Shown: positions 24,914 through 35,569 of the stretch, piece by piece | Layout: each line of letters opens with the position of its first letter | Position numbering within the stretch: the stretch's first letter is position 1 | NCBI GenBank assembly: GCA_028564925.1 | Contig: CM053026.1 | Location: 594,700,661 to 594,764,660 of the forward strand | Direction: 5' to 3' | DNA: 64,000 bases | Origin: Lithobates sylvaticus | Lineage: Eukaryota > Chordata > Amphibia > Anura > Ranidae | The notes under the pieces: model-generated | Told to the model about the DNA's origin: nothing | The model's input: the letters and a program-made list of their open reading frames with translations, nothing else | The model's database searches: none | Translations under genes and position numbers: made by a program

Positions 24914-25197
24914 AGCATAGGTTCACATTGGAGCGATTTGTCATGCGATTTGATACATAAAATCGCATGACAAGTCACAGCCTCGACACGATTCAGCAGC
25001 GCTGCAACAATTTGCAAAACTAGTTCCTGCATTACTTTTTCCAATTTCAGGTGTGACTTCAATAGACATCTGGGTATGAAGTCACACAAATGTTTATCAA
25101 GTAGCACCTGAAATTGCACTGACCTTGCTACTTAGAAATTGCACTACTTCAAGTGAAGTAGTGTGATTTCAAAGTAGCATCAATATGAACCAGGGCT
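24914..25197. mobile_element. Harbinger-type miniature, TAA duplication
   Basis: The ends AGCATAGGTTCACATTGG and CAATATGAACCAGGGCT are imperfect inverted repeats flanked by TAA on both sides. The interior includes a CGATTTGTCATGCGATT palindrome with AATCGCATGACAAGTC. Confidence 0.7.
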
Positions 25198-26399
25198 TAA
25201 AAGTAATAAAAACTTGTGAAATATGAAAACTGCAAACAGGAGCCAACAAGTGGAAGAAAACATCAGGCCAGATTAATTTAAACTTTGGCAAGCATGTCGA
25301 CATAATCATGTATTCTTCTTTGTAAAGCAGTGGCAGCCTCCTTTATTTGCTCTAGGAGTCTAGATCAATCTAAGCCTGCATCATATCTGCACTCATAAGG
25401 CCAATTGTGCATCTTGGAAGTTTGTGTCCTTGTAAGAAGAGAAAAATGCATTATAAGGGAACGATGGTCAAGTGGCCCTACATAGTGAATTATGGTCGTT
25501 ACTAGTCAAATTGGTAAATTACTTACCTACCCATTCTATTGTTGCTTGCAACCTTCTTGCCCTTCAGACACCTACACTACTAGGAATGTACACACTGCAA
25601 CTACTCTGTAATCTTGGCCCTGGTACCTGGGTCTACAAATCTCGTGTACCACTACCTAGCAACACTGGCAGCTCCTTCCACCTCTTCCTTCTCCATGCTA
25701 ATGTTAAGGCACTACATACTTTGCTAATGTGTGGAGTGAGTGTTTGTTTTGGACATCTAAACATTTGACATGTATACACATTTTAAGCCAGATTCAAAGA
25801 ATACTTACTTGCGCAAACAAGAGGCTCACACATAGTTTATTCTACTTCTGGGTCTCTTTGGCCCTTTGTTTGACTTGCATCAGGGGATGTTACATCAACA
25901 ATTGGAAGGTCTGTGCTGGGTCCAGGTGTCAGATCCCACGCCTCAAAACCAACATCATGGTTCAGGTGAACGCACTCACTTTCCTCTAAAAATAAATAAT
26001 ACACCATTCATTAATCCCCCCAAGTCACATATGTTTTTAGCATCCATTTTTCTGTATTAGTTGACCAACTTTGCACTGGGGACAATGTTCGCTCATGACT
26101 AGTGGACTACACCATACTGCACTGTGTTCTTTTATCCCCTTAAAAATGCATCAAAAAGGGAAAGTGATGTCATTTTACAGAGGGGAAACACTGGACAAGT
26201 GGCAACATTGAAAAACTCATGCAGTTGCCCCCCACCCCTCTTGTCACCTATGGGATAGGGGATATATGAGGCTCATTCTAGCAGGCGTGACTTTGTGTGA
26301 CTGTGATCCCTAGGGCCTCTCCTCTACCTGTGCCTACCCTGGCAAGGCTGCATTAATGGGCACTGATGAGGCAGGCGGCAACCAGAAAGTATTCTTTAC

Positions 26400-26594
26400 C
26401 TTAAGTTCCACCCTAAGCCCAGGGCCTTTGGCCCACCTGGAATCACCCCTGTCAGTGGCTAAATTAATGTGTTTGAAGTTGTCACTTATGATTTTGGGGG
26501 GAAGATGGCCTTGTTGTCTCCCCTGTTGGGGCCCGGGCGGACTTCCTTTGTCCCCTCTGGTGTCTTGTCTGTAGCCTCCTTTTTTTGTGCTTCC
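26400..26594 (-). CDS. Possible exon 2 of the Harbinger A Myb-like gene
   Basis: An open minus-strand stretch is bounded by an acceptor-like TCTTTCAACAG and a donor-like AAG/GTAAAG. It lies where copy B has its second Myb-gene exon, but the residues show little similarity to that exon. This is a position-based guess. Confidence 0.25.
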
Positions 26595-26732
26595 CTGTTG
26601 AAAGAAGAGTAAAAAAAATGGCAAAAAAAGGAAATTAAAAAATGTTCATATCTGCTTTATATTTAACTTCATCTTAAAAAAAAGCTAATTCTGACAAAGA
26701 TTAGAGAAAACATTATCTGGAATTTCAAAAAC

Positions 26733-27110
26733 CTACTTAGAGAAAGCACATATACAGACAGCTAATTTACACATATATATATTGGTTAGATGCAAATATT
26801 GCTTAATTTTTTTGATGATGTGATGGGTGGACTCCATCTGCTCTTGCTTGCGGTGCTTTAAATCAGACCATGACTTTCGGATTTGGTCCTTTGTTTGGTG
26901 CACCGAAAATTCGACCTCCAAAACGGAGAGGACCTTATCCAAAATTAGGTCCTTTTGGCTGTTGGGCCTTTCGTAGTTGCGCAGCTTGCAATCATAGTCG
27001 TGCTTCTCAAGAATGCACACCATCTCCACTATCTCAGCCTTACTCATGGGGGTTGCTTTGTACCTTCTATAAGCTCCACGGACCTGCTTCGAAGAGAGAG
27101 AGATGGTCAT
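26733..27110 (-). CDS. Harbinger Myb/SANT-like DNA-binding protein, exon 1 (copy A)
   Basis: This is the accessory protein of the Harbinger element. In the family it helps carry the transposase into the nucleus and recruits it to the element's ends. The start ATG at 27110 gives MTISLSSKQVRG. A Myb/SANT-like helical domain follows at about residues 20-100, with MSKAEIVEMVCILEKHDYDC, NYERPNSQKDLILDKVLSVL and DQIRKSWSDLKHRKQEQ. The tryptophan in RKSWSDLKHR and the acidic first helix are typical. The frame is open for 125 codons, but the last 20-25 residues are probably intronic and no strong donor is visible. It is transcribed away from the MADF gene, with about 30 bp between this ATG and the conserved promoter block. 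Copy B carries the paralogue at 50183-51510. Confidence 0.8.
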   Translation of the reverse strand: MTISLSSKQVRGAYRRYKATPMSKAEIVEMVCILEKHDYDCKLRNYERPNSQKDLILDKVLSVLEVEFSVHQTKDQIRKSWSDLKHRKQEQMESTHHIIKKIKQYLHLTNIYMCKLAVCICAFSK

Positions 27111-27139
27111 ATCCCAGCATCATGACGCACTGAGACCGG

Positions 27140-27169
27140 AGTTTCACGCATTTGCAGTGTATATAAAGC
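27140..27169 (+). promoter_or_regulatory. Conserved shared promoter of the divergent Myb-like and MADF genes (copy A)
   Basis: A TATA box, TATATAAAG, lies at 27160-27168 on the plus strand, 15 bp after TTTCACGCAT. The 29-bp block matches copy B (51590-51618) at all but two positions. In copy B the middle reads CATGCGCAGTG, close to an NRF1-type site; here CpG loss has turned it into CATTTGCAGTG. Confidence 0.7.
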
Positions 27170-27404
27170 CATAACGCACGGTCAATGTAACGGCTGTAGG
27201 AACGATCTGGGAGTGGAGGAACGATCGACATTGCCAAAAGGAAACATAAAACTAAGGTACAATTGTAAATTGGGGCATCAGTGGTTAGTGACCTATACTG
27301 CTTCGATTGAGGCCTATATTGGGACCAGATTATTTATGAATTCAGCCTGACATTAGGGTTTATCTTGTGTTCTGTCTTGCAGGCATCTGCTAATTGAATT
27401 CACA

Positions 27405-27851
27405 ATGGTGGATAAATTCACAGCGCCAGGCTTTTTGCCAGAATTTATAGAGCAGTACCAGGAGCAGCCGTATCTATGGAAAGTGAAGAGTAGGGATTAC
27501 TTAAATAAAATCAAGAGGAAGGCAGCGATGGAGAAACTCTTGGAATTAGTGAAGCCTCTGTACCCCACAACAGACATCAATTATTTGAAGGCCAAAATTG
27601 GTGACCTGCGTAGTACATATAATAGGGAGCACAAGAAGGTACTGGAATCCCAGAGATCGGGAGCATCAGCAGATAACATATATGTTCCCAGGCTGTGGTA
27701 CTACCACAGCCTGCGTTTTTTGTCCGACCAAACCCAACCACGACCATCACTCTCAACGCTTCCTTCCACATCGGCTGAGGCCACAGCTCCTGAGGTCCAC
27801 CCTGGTCCTTCTACACAGGAAGAAGATGTGGAGGAGCCCAGCTTGACCCAG
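27405..27851 (+). CDS. Harbinger MADF-domain protein, coding exon 1 (copy A)
   Basis: This is a putative DNA-binding protein of the MADF (Myb/SANT-related) family. A non-coding leader exon appears to end at AACTAAG/GTACAA (27256) and an acceptor, TTCTGTCTTGCAG, ends at 27382, 22 bp before the ATG. The MADF domain spans about residues 10-105: FLPEFIEQYQEQPYLWKVKS, DYLNKIKRKAAMEKLLELV, AKIGDLRSTYNREHKKVL and YVPRLWYYHSLRFLSDQ. A serine-, threonine- and proline-rich tail follows. The exon closes at the donor CAG/GTATAG at 27851. It contains no stop, whereas copy B has one. The regulatory block at 27140-27169 lies upstream, and the Myb-like gene runs the other way. Its role in transposition is not known to me; the location suggests a transposase partner or regulator. 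Confidence 0.8.
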
Positions 27852-28116
27852 GTATAGCATTGTTGAACATATTTGTAGACAAAATTAGAATGATGTTAAC
27901 TAGATGTTAGCGATCCCAAATTGCTGCCTTAACAAAGTGGTTTACATATCAATAGACAGTAGTGGCCAAAAATGATTGGAACAAGAATGAAAAATACTGG
28001 GGTCAGAATGATAGTCTTTTCTATTTGTCCACATTCAATTTGCAACAGTCATGGGCTCAAAATTGTGTGTGATTGATGACCAAAAAACTAAAAATATGTC
28101 CCATTTTCAGACACAG

Positions 28117-29457
28117 GAAAGTCTCAGTCAGCCTGTGCCCAGCAGCCAGAAGGAGTCACAGATCACTCCCCTATGCCCTCCTACTAAAAGTGCCAGGAAG
28201 ACCAGGAACCTGGATGAGGCCACGGCTGCCTTCCTCAGCCATGCAACAACTGCCATTAGCATGGCCCCGGATGCACAGGAGGTATTTGGCTGTATGACGG
28301 GTAATAAGCTGAGAGATATGGAGGAGGAGCAAAGGAGTATGTGTGAGGAGCTTATACTAAATAAACATGTGCACAATAGAAAAATTTGTTTATTTTCGTT
28401 TCTGTTTCGTTTTCGTTGATTCGTAACGATTCGTAATTTCGTAAGTCGTTGGTGTTTGTGTTCGTAACGATTCGTAAATTCGTAAGTCGTCGGTGTTCGT
28501 ATTCGTAACGATTCGTATTTTCGTAAGAGTTATTTTTTCGTTTTTCTGTTAGTTTAATTTTCGTTTATTCGAAATTTGGACTCATTCGTATTTTCATAGA
28601 TTTAGTTACATTCGTACTTTCGTTAGATTGATTTATTCGTACTTTCGTAACATTGTTTTCGTAGATTCGTAATCGGAGCATAATTCATAATTTTATGTAA
28701 TGTGTATGCTATTATTACATTTTAAGAGACACGGAAAATTACGAATCGCAAAAAAAAAAAAAAAAGGTACGAATTTTTTCGAATTTTTTCGTTCAATCCA
28801 TTCGAAGCGCGTTAAGCAGCGCCATTGTAAGAGACACGGAAAATTACAAATCGCAAAAAAAAAGTTACGAATGTACAAATTTTTTCGTTCAATCCATTCG
28901 AAGCACGTTAAGCAGCACCATTGTAAGATACACGGAAAATTACGAATCGAAAAAAAAAAAAAAAAAGTTACGAATGTACGAATTTTTCGTTCATTTTGAT
29001 TTTCGTGTGTTCCTGTTTTCGTTTTTCGGATTGTCTTCTTTCGTAGTTTCGTTGTTTCTAATTTGTTTTTTTCGGATTTTCGTTGTTTTTCATATTTGTT
29101 CGATTCGAACATTCGTTAAAATTTTTAGCGAATCATTCATTCATTCGTACAATAACGAATGAACGAATATAACGAATTTTAACGGAAAACGAAAAGAAAC
29201 GAATTGCACATGTCTAATACTAAAGCTCCTCAACAAGAGGAGGAGGGGAGAAATTACAACTAAAACACACATTTGTGATTTAGATGACACACCTCCACCA
29301 CCTCCACAGAAACCACAGCAACCCCACCACAGCAGCATGGCAGACCGTGGCAAATACAGCCCCAACACCCCCACAAGGCCGCTGGGCTGGGGATTTTCAC
29401 TGATACAATTTATAATTTTCTTTTTGTTTTATTTTTAAAATTATGATTTGAGTTGTT
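28117..29457 (+). pseudogene. Harbinger MADF-domain gene, coding exon 2, interrupted by a hAT miniature
   Basis: The acceptor TTTTCAGACACAG ends at 28116. The exon encodes a linker rich in Ser, Gln and Pro, then NLDEATAAFLSHATTAISM and EVFGCMTGNKLRDMEEEQRS, a predicted helical C-terminal region common to these proteins. At 28362 the hAT miniature enters with an ATACTAAA duplication. After it the coding sense resumes at 29225 with a polar stretch and HHSSMADRGKYSPNTPTRP. The exon 2 product is therefore split by an insertion rather than by point decay. Copy B's exon 2 (52557-53041) is the counterpart, but its tail is proline-rich and ends KVAQKTRK. Confidence 0.7.
28362..29216. mobile_element. 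AT-rich hAT-type miniature, 8-bp duplication
   Basis: The ends TAAACATGTGCACAA and GAATTGCACATGTCTA are inverted repeats flanked by ATACTAAA at 28354-28361 and 29217-29224. The interior is full of TTCGTAA variants. Three copies of AGACACGGAAAATTACGAATCG-type sequence lie at about 28728, 28830 and 28928. It inserted into MADF exon 2 of Harbinger A. Confidence 0.88.
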
Positions 29458-29604
29458 TTTTGGTGCAGAGAATGCAGTTTTTATTTAAATTAATTTATTT
29501 TGATTTGTAGGGCGGATTACATGTATAATTTAGTTTATTTGATTTGTTAAAGAATGCACAATAGAACAAATGGCCTCAGCCGATGTCAAATTCGTCGACA
29601 GCGA

Positions 29605-29780
29605 TGGCCTGGGTTACATAGTTACATAGTTAGTCAGGTTGAAAAAAGTCCATCTAGTTCAACCATAAAAAAAATAAAAACTTTTTTTGAGGGAGAGACC
29701 AGGCAGATTTAATCAATAAATATAAAAGTAGATGTAGTCTTTTGTGTAGTTTTTTGTGTAGACATAAAATCAATATTGTA
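29605..29780 (+). repeat. Fragment of a common frog interspersed repeat
   Basis: GTTACATAGTTACATAGTTA followed by CAGGTTGAAAAAAGTCCAT and CTAGTTCAACC is a signature I recall from Xenopus and ranid sequence. The family name is uncertain and no end structure is visible. Confidence 0.45.
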
Positions 29781-31595
29781 CCTATTTGCTGCAGAGAATC
29801 TCATCCTTATTAATGGGAAAATACATTTGAGACAGCCACTAGGGAGAATCATTAAAAAGTATCTGAGAAACGTTTTAACTCAACTGGTGCCATTGCCCCG
29901 CTTCTAGATTTTCATTTTTTCTCCCGCAGCTTAGAAAATGAAAATTTCATAGGCTAACTTCATCTTTAAAAAAATCAATAAATGCATATATTTTGCTACT
30001 TAACAAAGTGTATGTATTATTTTTATTTTCTTAGGAGCCTGACTAGCATTTTACTCATGATCAGCAGGTTAGGGGTGAAATGTCAGGCTCTTGTAGACAC
30101 TGTCCACAGCTTTCTTCCCGTACCTGTGTACAGGCTTTCTGTTAGAAAGCTATAAGAAGTGTCAAAGAACTACCAGTGAGCTCACCAGCGCCCTGATTCC
30201 TGTGAATAAATTGCGTGATTGTATGGGCAGAACCCCACACAGCTGCACTGTTTTTAAATTGAGACAAAAAGAAGAACCCCTGCCCACTATCATGGGGGGG
30301 GGGGATTAGGGGGTGCAGGCAGGTGGTGTATAGAAACATTTTACATGTTACACCCTAATTCCCCTATAATTTCCCCCAGCATGTCCCCAGTGGGCATTGG
30401 ACACCTTCCAAGTACACTGTATGCCACTGCTCCTGAGCTAACCTGATTAAACCTTTCTAACCAGTGGCTTACTTACCTCAGTAGATAACCACAGCCTACT
30501 TTAGAGAGTGTGCCCTGATCCCACCCAATTGTGTGACGAAATATTAATTTTAGCTATTTTCATACTAACTTTCCTCCTTGCCAATCAGGAGACAGGGCGT
30601 CAGATGAAAGGGAGGAGAGGAGAAGAGGTGCTGACTTATAAGAGGCCGCCCTGCTCCCGGGCTACTCATGGACTTTCCCGAAGACTCCGGCCGCCGCTCT
30701 TGCTGGATGGTTTTGCTGGATGAGGACCTGTCTCTGGCAGCAGATCGAGGTTAGTGCATGCAGCCGGCGATCAGCCCTCTTCACCGGGAACATCGCTGGG
30801 TACACTGTGGGCTACTGGGGAATGAATCTGTGTAAGTGCTGCTGGTCACCACATCTGTCCATCAGAGATGGAAGTCCCAGCAGTGGGTGTGTGTCACTTG
30901 TCAGCTGGCACTAGGCTGAATAGCTGCCCAGTGCCCTGTGTAATTAGCAATCTGTGCTGGTGACAGAGTAGCTGTGCCTTTCATCTGGAACCCGACTGCC
31001 ACCTTCCTGTCCATCTCCCTATGGTGGGGGGGTTTCTGTCGTTAGTTTGCCACTCCCCCCACCCAAAATATTTAGAACCAGCTGCCACTGGGCCCAGAGG
31101 AAACCTACAAAACATTTGCATGTATGCACTGCTTCACTGAGGAACCGGCTGCATGAACCCAGGAGGGACCGCTAAGCCAATGATGGCATACAAGAGGAGG
31201 ATAGCAGCACAAGACAGGACCTGTAGTAGGAGAGCAATGTGGAGGACAATGCTGGTTCTGTTAGTCTTGTAGATATATTTATGTAGCTTAGAAAGAAGAC
31301 AAGTGGTAAAGGTCACAATAACTGAATTTTTTGGGGAAGTTGAAGTTCCTTTTTAATATTTTATTCATAGAGGGTTGGCTGTACCCACCATCCCCTTTGG
31401 ATATTGTGCCTTGTAGTCACCAGGCAGTGAATTAGAAAGAAAACTAAAACTTTATGCAAAGTGTTGTTATTCAGTGCAAGCTAACAAAATTATTCTTTAA
31501 TACCACTTGCGTTCATGGATGTTGTTGTCAAAGGCTGGATTTTACATTTGAACACGGCACATCTTAAACACATCTGTTTGAAAGCACAAGGCTGA
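29781..31595. other. No recognisable gene; locally GC-rich at 30.6-30.8 kb
   Basis: The block at 30590-30780 is GC-rich and contains GACTTATAAGAGGCCGCCC and GAAGACTCCGGCCGCCGC, which could belong to a promoter or to the 5' end of a retroelement. No coding frame supports either. The rest is unremarkable. Confidence 0.35.
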
Positions 31596-31992
31596 GTGTG
31601 ATGGGCACAAGTTGCTGCATTTGATGGGCACAAGTGGCTGCATATGATTGGCACAAGTAGCTGCATTTGATGGGCACAAATGGCTGCATATGATGGGCAT
31701 AAGTGGCTGCGTTTGATGGGCACAATGGCTGCATATGATGGGCACAAGTGGCTGCATTTGACGGGCACAAGTGGCTGCATATGATGGGCACAAGTGACTG
31801 CATTTGATGGGCACAAGTGGCTGCATCTGATGGGTAAAAGTGGCTGCATATGATGGGCACAATTGGCTGCATTTGATGGGCACATGTGGCTGCATTTGAT
31901 GGGCACAAGTGGCTGCATATGATGGGCACAAGTGGCTGCATTTGATGGGCACAATGGCTGCATTTGATGGGCACAGTGAGGCTGCAATTGAT
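31596..31992 (+). repeat. 23-bp minisatellite, about 17 units
   Basis: The unit is GATGGGCACAAGTGGCTGCAT followed by TT or AT. TTT- and TAT-ending units often alternate, hinting at a 46-bp higher-order unit. Some units carry small deletions such as GGGCACAATGGC. Because 23 is not a multiple of 3 and the unit lacks minus-strand stops, all three minus frames stay open for more than 130 codons. These are not genes. Confidence 0.93.
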
Positions 31993-32110
31993 AGAGGGGG
32001 TGTTTCAGTATTTTTCAGTTTGTTTGTGCCCCCTTAAAAATTTGGAGCACCAGCTGCCATTGACTTAAATGTTCAGCATGAACAAAGTTCTTTAGAGTGC
32101 ATAAAGTATA

Positions 32111-32939
32111 CAGAGAAACCTTGTTTGAGAGTAACTTGGTTTGAGAGTGTTTTGCAATGCAAGCAATTTTTTTTATAAATTTTGACTTGATATACAAGCG
32201 ATGTATTGATATACAAGTAGCGTCATGTCACAACTGAGTATAAAAGAGAAGAGAGGCACCTCTAAGTGTAGCAATATGAATACATTTAATGAAGGTACTA
32301 CATTTAGCAACTCACATGGTTGATGATTAAAACAGACACATCTAAGTATTCAGGCATCCAGGGTAAAGCTGTCCACATAGACCGTCCACTGATGTTGTCC
32401 CTTTCATACTGCGCTTCACGAGCGGTTCAAGCCTCACTTTCAGCTCGTTCTACTGCAGGTTAGTCTTCCCAGTCACAATTGCAGAGTGACAGTGGTGAGA
32501 GCCGGCGGTGTGGGGGATGGTCTATGTGGGCAGCTTTACCCCGGATGCCTGCGTACTTAGATGTGCCTCTTTTAATCATCAACCATGTGATTTGCTAAAT
32601 GTTTTACCTTCATTAAATGTAACCATATTGCTACACTTAGAGGCGCCTCTCTTTTCTTCTCTTTTATACTCTCTAGCTTCTGCTGGATTTTGCTTCTAAT
32701 CCCCTTGTGGAGGCTTTAATTTGTGGATATACATATTATGGTTACACAACCTATCACATATAATCTTTATATATGGACTATAAACGGAAGGACTTCAGAA
32801 TAAATGGTTGTGGAACAAACCATTTGAGTTTCCATTATATCTTAGGGGGGGGGGGGGGGGATTTGCTTTGATATACAAGTGCTTTGGATTACAAGCATGC
32901 TTCCAGAACAAATTATGCTCGTAATCCAAGGTTTTACTG
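32111..32939. mobile_element. Miniature with TA duplication (mariner-type) holding an internal foldback
   Basis: The left end CAGAGAAACCTTGTTTGAG and the right end AATCCAAGGTTTTACTG are imperfect inverted repeats flanked by TA. Related left-end sequence is at 58594. The interior holds inverted arms at about 32236-32395 and 32516-32671 (for example GTATAAAAGAGAAGAGAGGC against GCCTCTCTTTTCTTCTCTTT). A run of about 16 G lies near 32847. Confidence 0.75.
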
Positions 32940-33373
32940 TACGTCAGTATGGAACTTGGTTAGGTAGAAAATACCATACATAACAAGTCTTTTTTACTTC
33001 AAATTAAAACCTAAATTATACATCGTTCCATAAACAAAACTAATAGCGACCACCTGAGATATTATTTATTTACAGATTATCTGCTCATTGAGTTGATGTA
33101 CTGTAATCATTACAGAACCTTTTTTTTTTTGTAAGCTTTGAAATCTTTCCATGAGCATATTGCTCAGCTAATATAGGTTTTCTTGCTTACTGGGATTGCA
33201 AAAAGGAAGGCATGTTATTGCGTACCTTGCATGTGTTTGCAGAGATGCTCTTTTTTTAACCATTTAATATACTTTCTTTACATGCATCCTTGAAATTAGC
33301 CTAAAGTCATTCCTTCTTTTCCTCTCATGAAGTTTTTTCTTGTCTATAAAATAACATAAAAATTTAACTGGAG
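32940..33373. other. No recognisable feature
   Basis: AT-rich sequence with no supported coding frame. Confidence 0.4.
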
Positions 33374-33520
33374 AAACAATTTTATTGAATATACATTTTT
33401 TATAAGCAACAGGGAACTTCAGGTCAGTTAAAAAAACAAAAGTTAGAACTTCTGTGGATTTGGAATTGTTCTGCTTGCAGCCACTCTATGTACTATCAGA
33501 AAGAACATGAGGTCCCCACC

Positions 33521-33648
33521 TCATACAGTCCACGTAATTCTGTTGCCTACCATTTCTTGCAGGCTCAGGTATTGTTGATCGGTGATAACAGTAAATCCAG
33601 CTCGTGTCCCTGACTTTCCTTGGAGCAGCATTAGGGTTTCTTCAATAT
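33521..33648 (-). CDS. Candidate host terminal exon, gene not identified
   Basis: Read on the minus strand, a pyrimidine-rich TTATCTCCTCTGTGTCAAG could serve as an acceptor ending at 33649. An open frame follows: IEETLMLLQGKSGTRAG, then FTVITDQQYLSLQEMVG, then NRITWTV and a TGA stop at 33523-33521. Codon use and composition look like a real vertebrate exon. A canonical AATAAA on the same strand lies at 33386-33381, about 135 bp past the stop, a sensible 3' UTR. An internal donor at ATG/GTAGGC is an alternative reading that would shorten the exon. I do not recognise the protein and find no upstream exon in the window. It may equally be a chance frame. A search of frog proteomes with these 42 residues would settle it. 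Confidence 0.35.
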
Positions 33649-33658
33649 CTTGACACAG

Positions 33659-34187
33659 AGGAGATAACATTTTTAATTTAACCACAAAATCCCTTTATAT
33701 GTACTGTATATCTGATTTTTGTAATTTGTCCTAAATAAACTAAATTTTTTGTTGTTTCTAAGACTGTTGCCTAGGAGCCTCGGCCCATGTTTGCCGCGTT
33801 TATTGCAGAATAAAGCTTCATGAGCTATTTTGGAGATGCAGCAGCAGGCAAAATCACCATGCGATTTCCCTGTGGTTCCCGCACCCACAAACACACTGTG
33901 GTTTGAGATGCCTGGGGTTACCATTAAGAATGAATGGCAGCCCCCTGCAATTTTCAACAGCATTTTGACTGGGGGTGCAGGAATCACAGCGATTCCTGCA
34001 TTTTGTAATTTTAAAATTTTGTAAAAAAAAAAGAATTACAAAAATAAAATTGTAAAAATAAATAATAAGAATAGAAAACTACTGACTCCGTCCACTGCCC
34101 TATTGGCACCAATCTCTGCTCTACTCACACCTTCCACTGTTCTGCTGATTTACACACATGTGTGTTTGTGCTCTGGGGTGCACATCC
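33659..34187. other. No recognisable gene
   Basis: The segment at 33835-34010 (GCGATTTCCCTGTGGTTCCC through GCGATTCCTGCATTTTG) resembles the interior of the GCGATTT-type miniatures, without recognisable ends. Confidence 0.35.
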
Positions 34188-34190
34188 TAA

Positions 34191-34593
34191 GGGCTCTTTC
34201 ACACGGGGCGGATCAGTGCTGATCCGCCCCGTGGATAGCCGCTTGCTCAGCGGGGATCGCCGGAGCGATCTCTGCTGAGCAGGAAGATGACAGGTCCATC
34301 TCTGCACTCCGTGCAGGGATGGACCTGTCAGAGCACCGCTCTCCCCTATGGGAGATCGGGTGAAGACGGACCGCAGAGTCCGTCGTCATCTGATCCGCTC
34401 TGCAGACGGATGAAAAAATTGGGTTTTCCTCCGTCTGCAGAAACGGAGCATAGCGGGCACGGACGAGAGCGGGTGTCAGCGGATGCTCATCCGCTGACAC
34501 CCGCTATCCCATAGGGATACATGTATATCCGTTTTTCATCCTAAAACGGAAGGATGAAAAACAGACATACGGTCCGTCAGTGTGAAAGAGCCC
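34191..34593. mobile_element. Harbinger-type miniature (GGGCTCTTTCACAC), TAA duplication
   Basis: GGGCTCTTTCACAC and GTGTGAAAGAGCCC are perfect inverted ends flanked by TAA on both sides. The interior holds multiple palindromes, including GCGGGTGTCAGCGGATG with CATCCGCTGACACCCGC. Confidence 0.9.
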
Positions 34594-34596
34594 TAA

Positions 34597-35137
34597 TACA
34601 ATAGGCTGTGCACGCCAATGGTGTGTGTGTGTGTATCTGTTTGTGGTTTGGGGGGTGGGGGGAATTGAAGTTAGAGTTTCCCTTGAATCGCAGTATTTTT
34701 ACCTGAAGAGAAAACAAAATCTGCAGTTTGGTTCTTATTTTCGCCAAACAGCTACTTGAATGTCACAGGCAGGTGTCATTGCAGATGTTTTCTTTAACTT
34801 ATTTGTGTGTATATGCGTAAAAAAATATAATTGTGCTGCACATACTTCAGATATCTAGATTTGTAGAACTGCGGTAGTCATATAAGTCTTTTGGAGGACA
34901 GAGCTTTATGTTCCATTTCTCTTTTTCCTGCATTGCAGGCACAGCACAGTATTGGCAGCAGACAGTTTTAGTGTTATTAAAAAGACAGGATACCACTCTA
35001 TATATTCTCTTAGCCCTAAAATGAACATGTGTCCAAGCTATAGACATTCAAATGTTTGCATACTCTGTGTTTTCATTAGAGATTCGAAGGCTGCTGATTC
35101 ACTGCTGGAAGTGGGGAACAGGGTGAGCTGAGCTGTC
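34597..35137. other. No recognisable feature
   Basis: A short GT run at 34621-34632, and otherwise unremarkable sequence. Confidence 0.35.
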
Positions 35138-35140
35138 TAA

Positions 35141-35566
35141 TGCTGCGTACACACGGTTGGACTCTCCGACGGCAAATCTGCGATCGGAGCTTGTTGTCGG
35201 AAATTCCGACCGTGTGTAGGCTCCATCGGACAGGTTCCATTGGAATTTCCATCACACAAAATTTGAGATCTGGTTCTCAAATTTTCCGACAACAAGATCC
35301 GTTGTCGGAAATTCTGATCGTGTGTAGACAATTCCGATGTACAAGTTCCACGCATGCTCTGAATCAAGCAGAAGAGCAGCACTGGCTATTGAACTTCATT
35401 TTTCTCGGTTCGTCGTACGTGTTGTACGTCACGGCGTTCTTGACGTTCGGAATTTCCAACCAACTTTGTAGGACCGTGTGTATGCAAGACAAGTTTGAGC
35501 CAACATCCATCGGAAAAAAAAACATGCGATTTTGTTGTCGGAATGTCCGATCGTGTGTACGCAGCA
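35141..35566. mobile_element. Harbinger miniature (TGCTGCGTACACAC)
   Basis: TGCTGCGTACACACG and CGTGTGTACGCAGCA are perfect inverted ends. The flanks are TAA on the left and TTA on the right, consistent with a mutated three-base duplication. The 145-codon frame across it is an artefact of its symmetrical sequence. Confidence 0.88.
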
Positions 35567-35569
35567 TTA

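Larger units (their letters stand above)
21836..29590 (+). mobile_element. PIF/Harbinger transposon, copy A, with three genes; exon 1 and right end lost
   Basis: The left end CCTTGTACACACGATCGGA (about 21840) follows TAA and resembles the Harbinger ends elsewhere in the window. In order come 5' sequence shared with copy B (CACCCTTTGGGCTCCTT, AGTAGAAGTTTGGT), transposase exon 2 (22395-23120, plus), a Myb/SANT-like gene on the minus strand (exon 1 at 26733-27110), a shared promoter (27140-27169) and a MADF gene on the plus strand (27405-27851 and from 28117). Transposase exon 1 is absent. Later insertions are miniatures at 23151-23576, 24914-25197 and 28362-29216. No right terminal repeat was found, so the right limit near 29590 is a guess from loss of similarity. 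Confidence 0.8.

Noticed and set aside
31490-31987. 165-codon minus-strand frame of repeating MQPLVPI/CSHLCPS
   Set aside because: A product of the 23-bp minisatellite; equivalent frames exist in all three phases.
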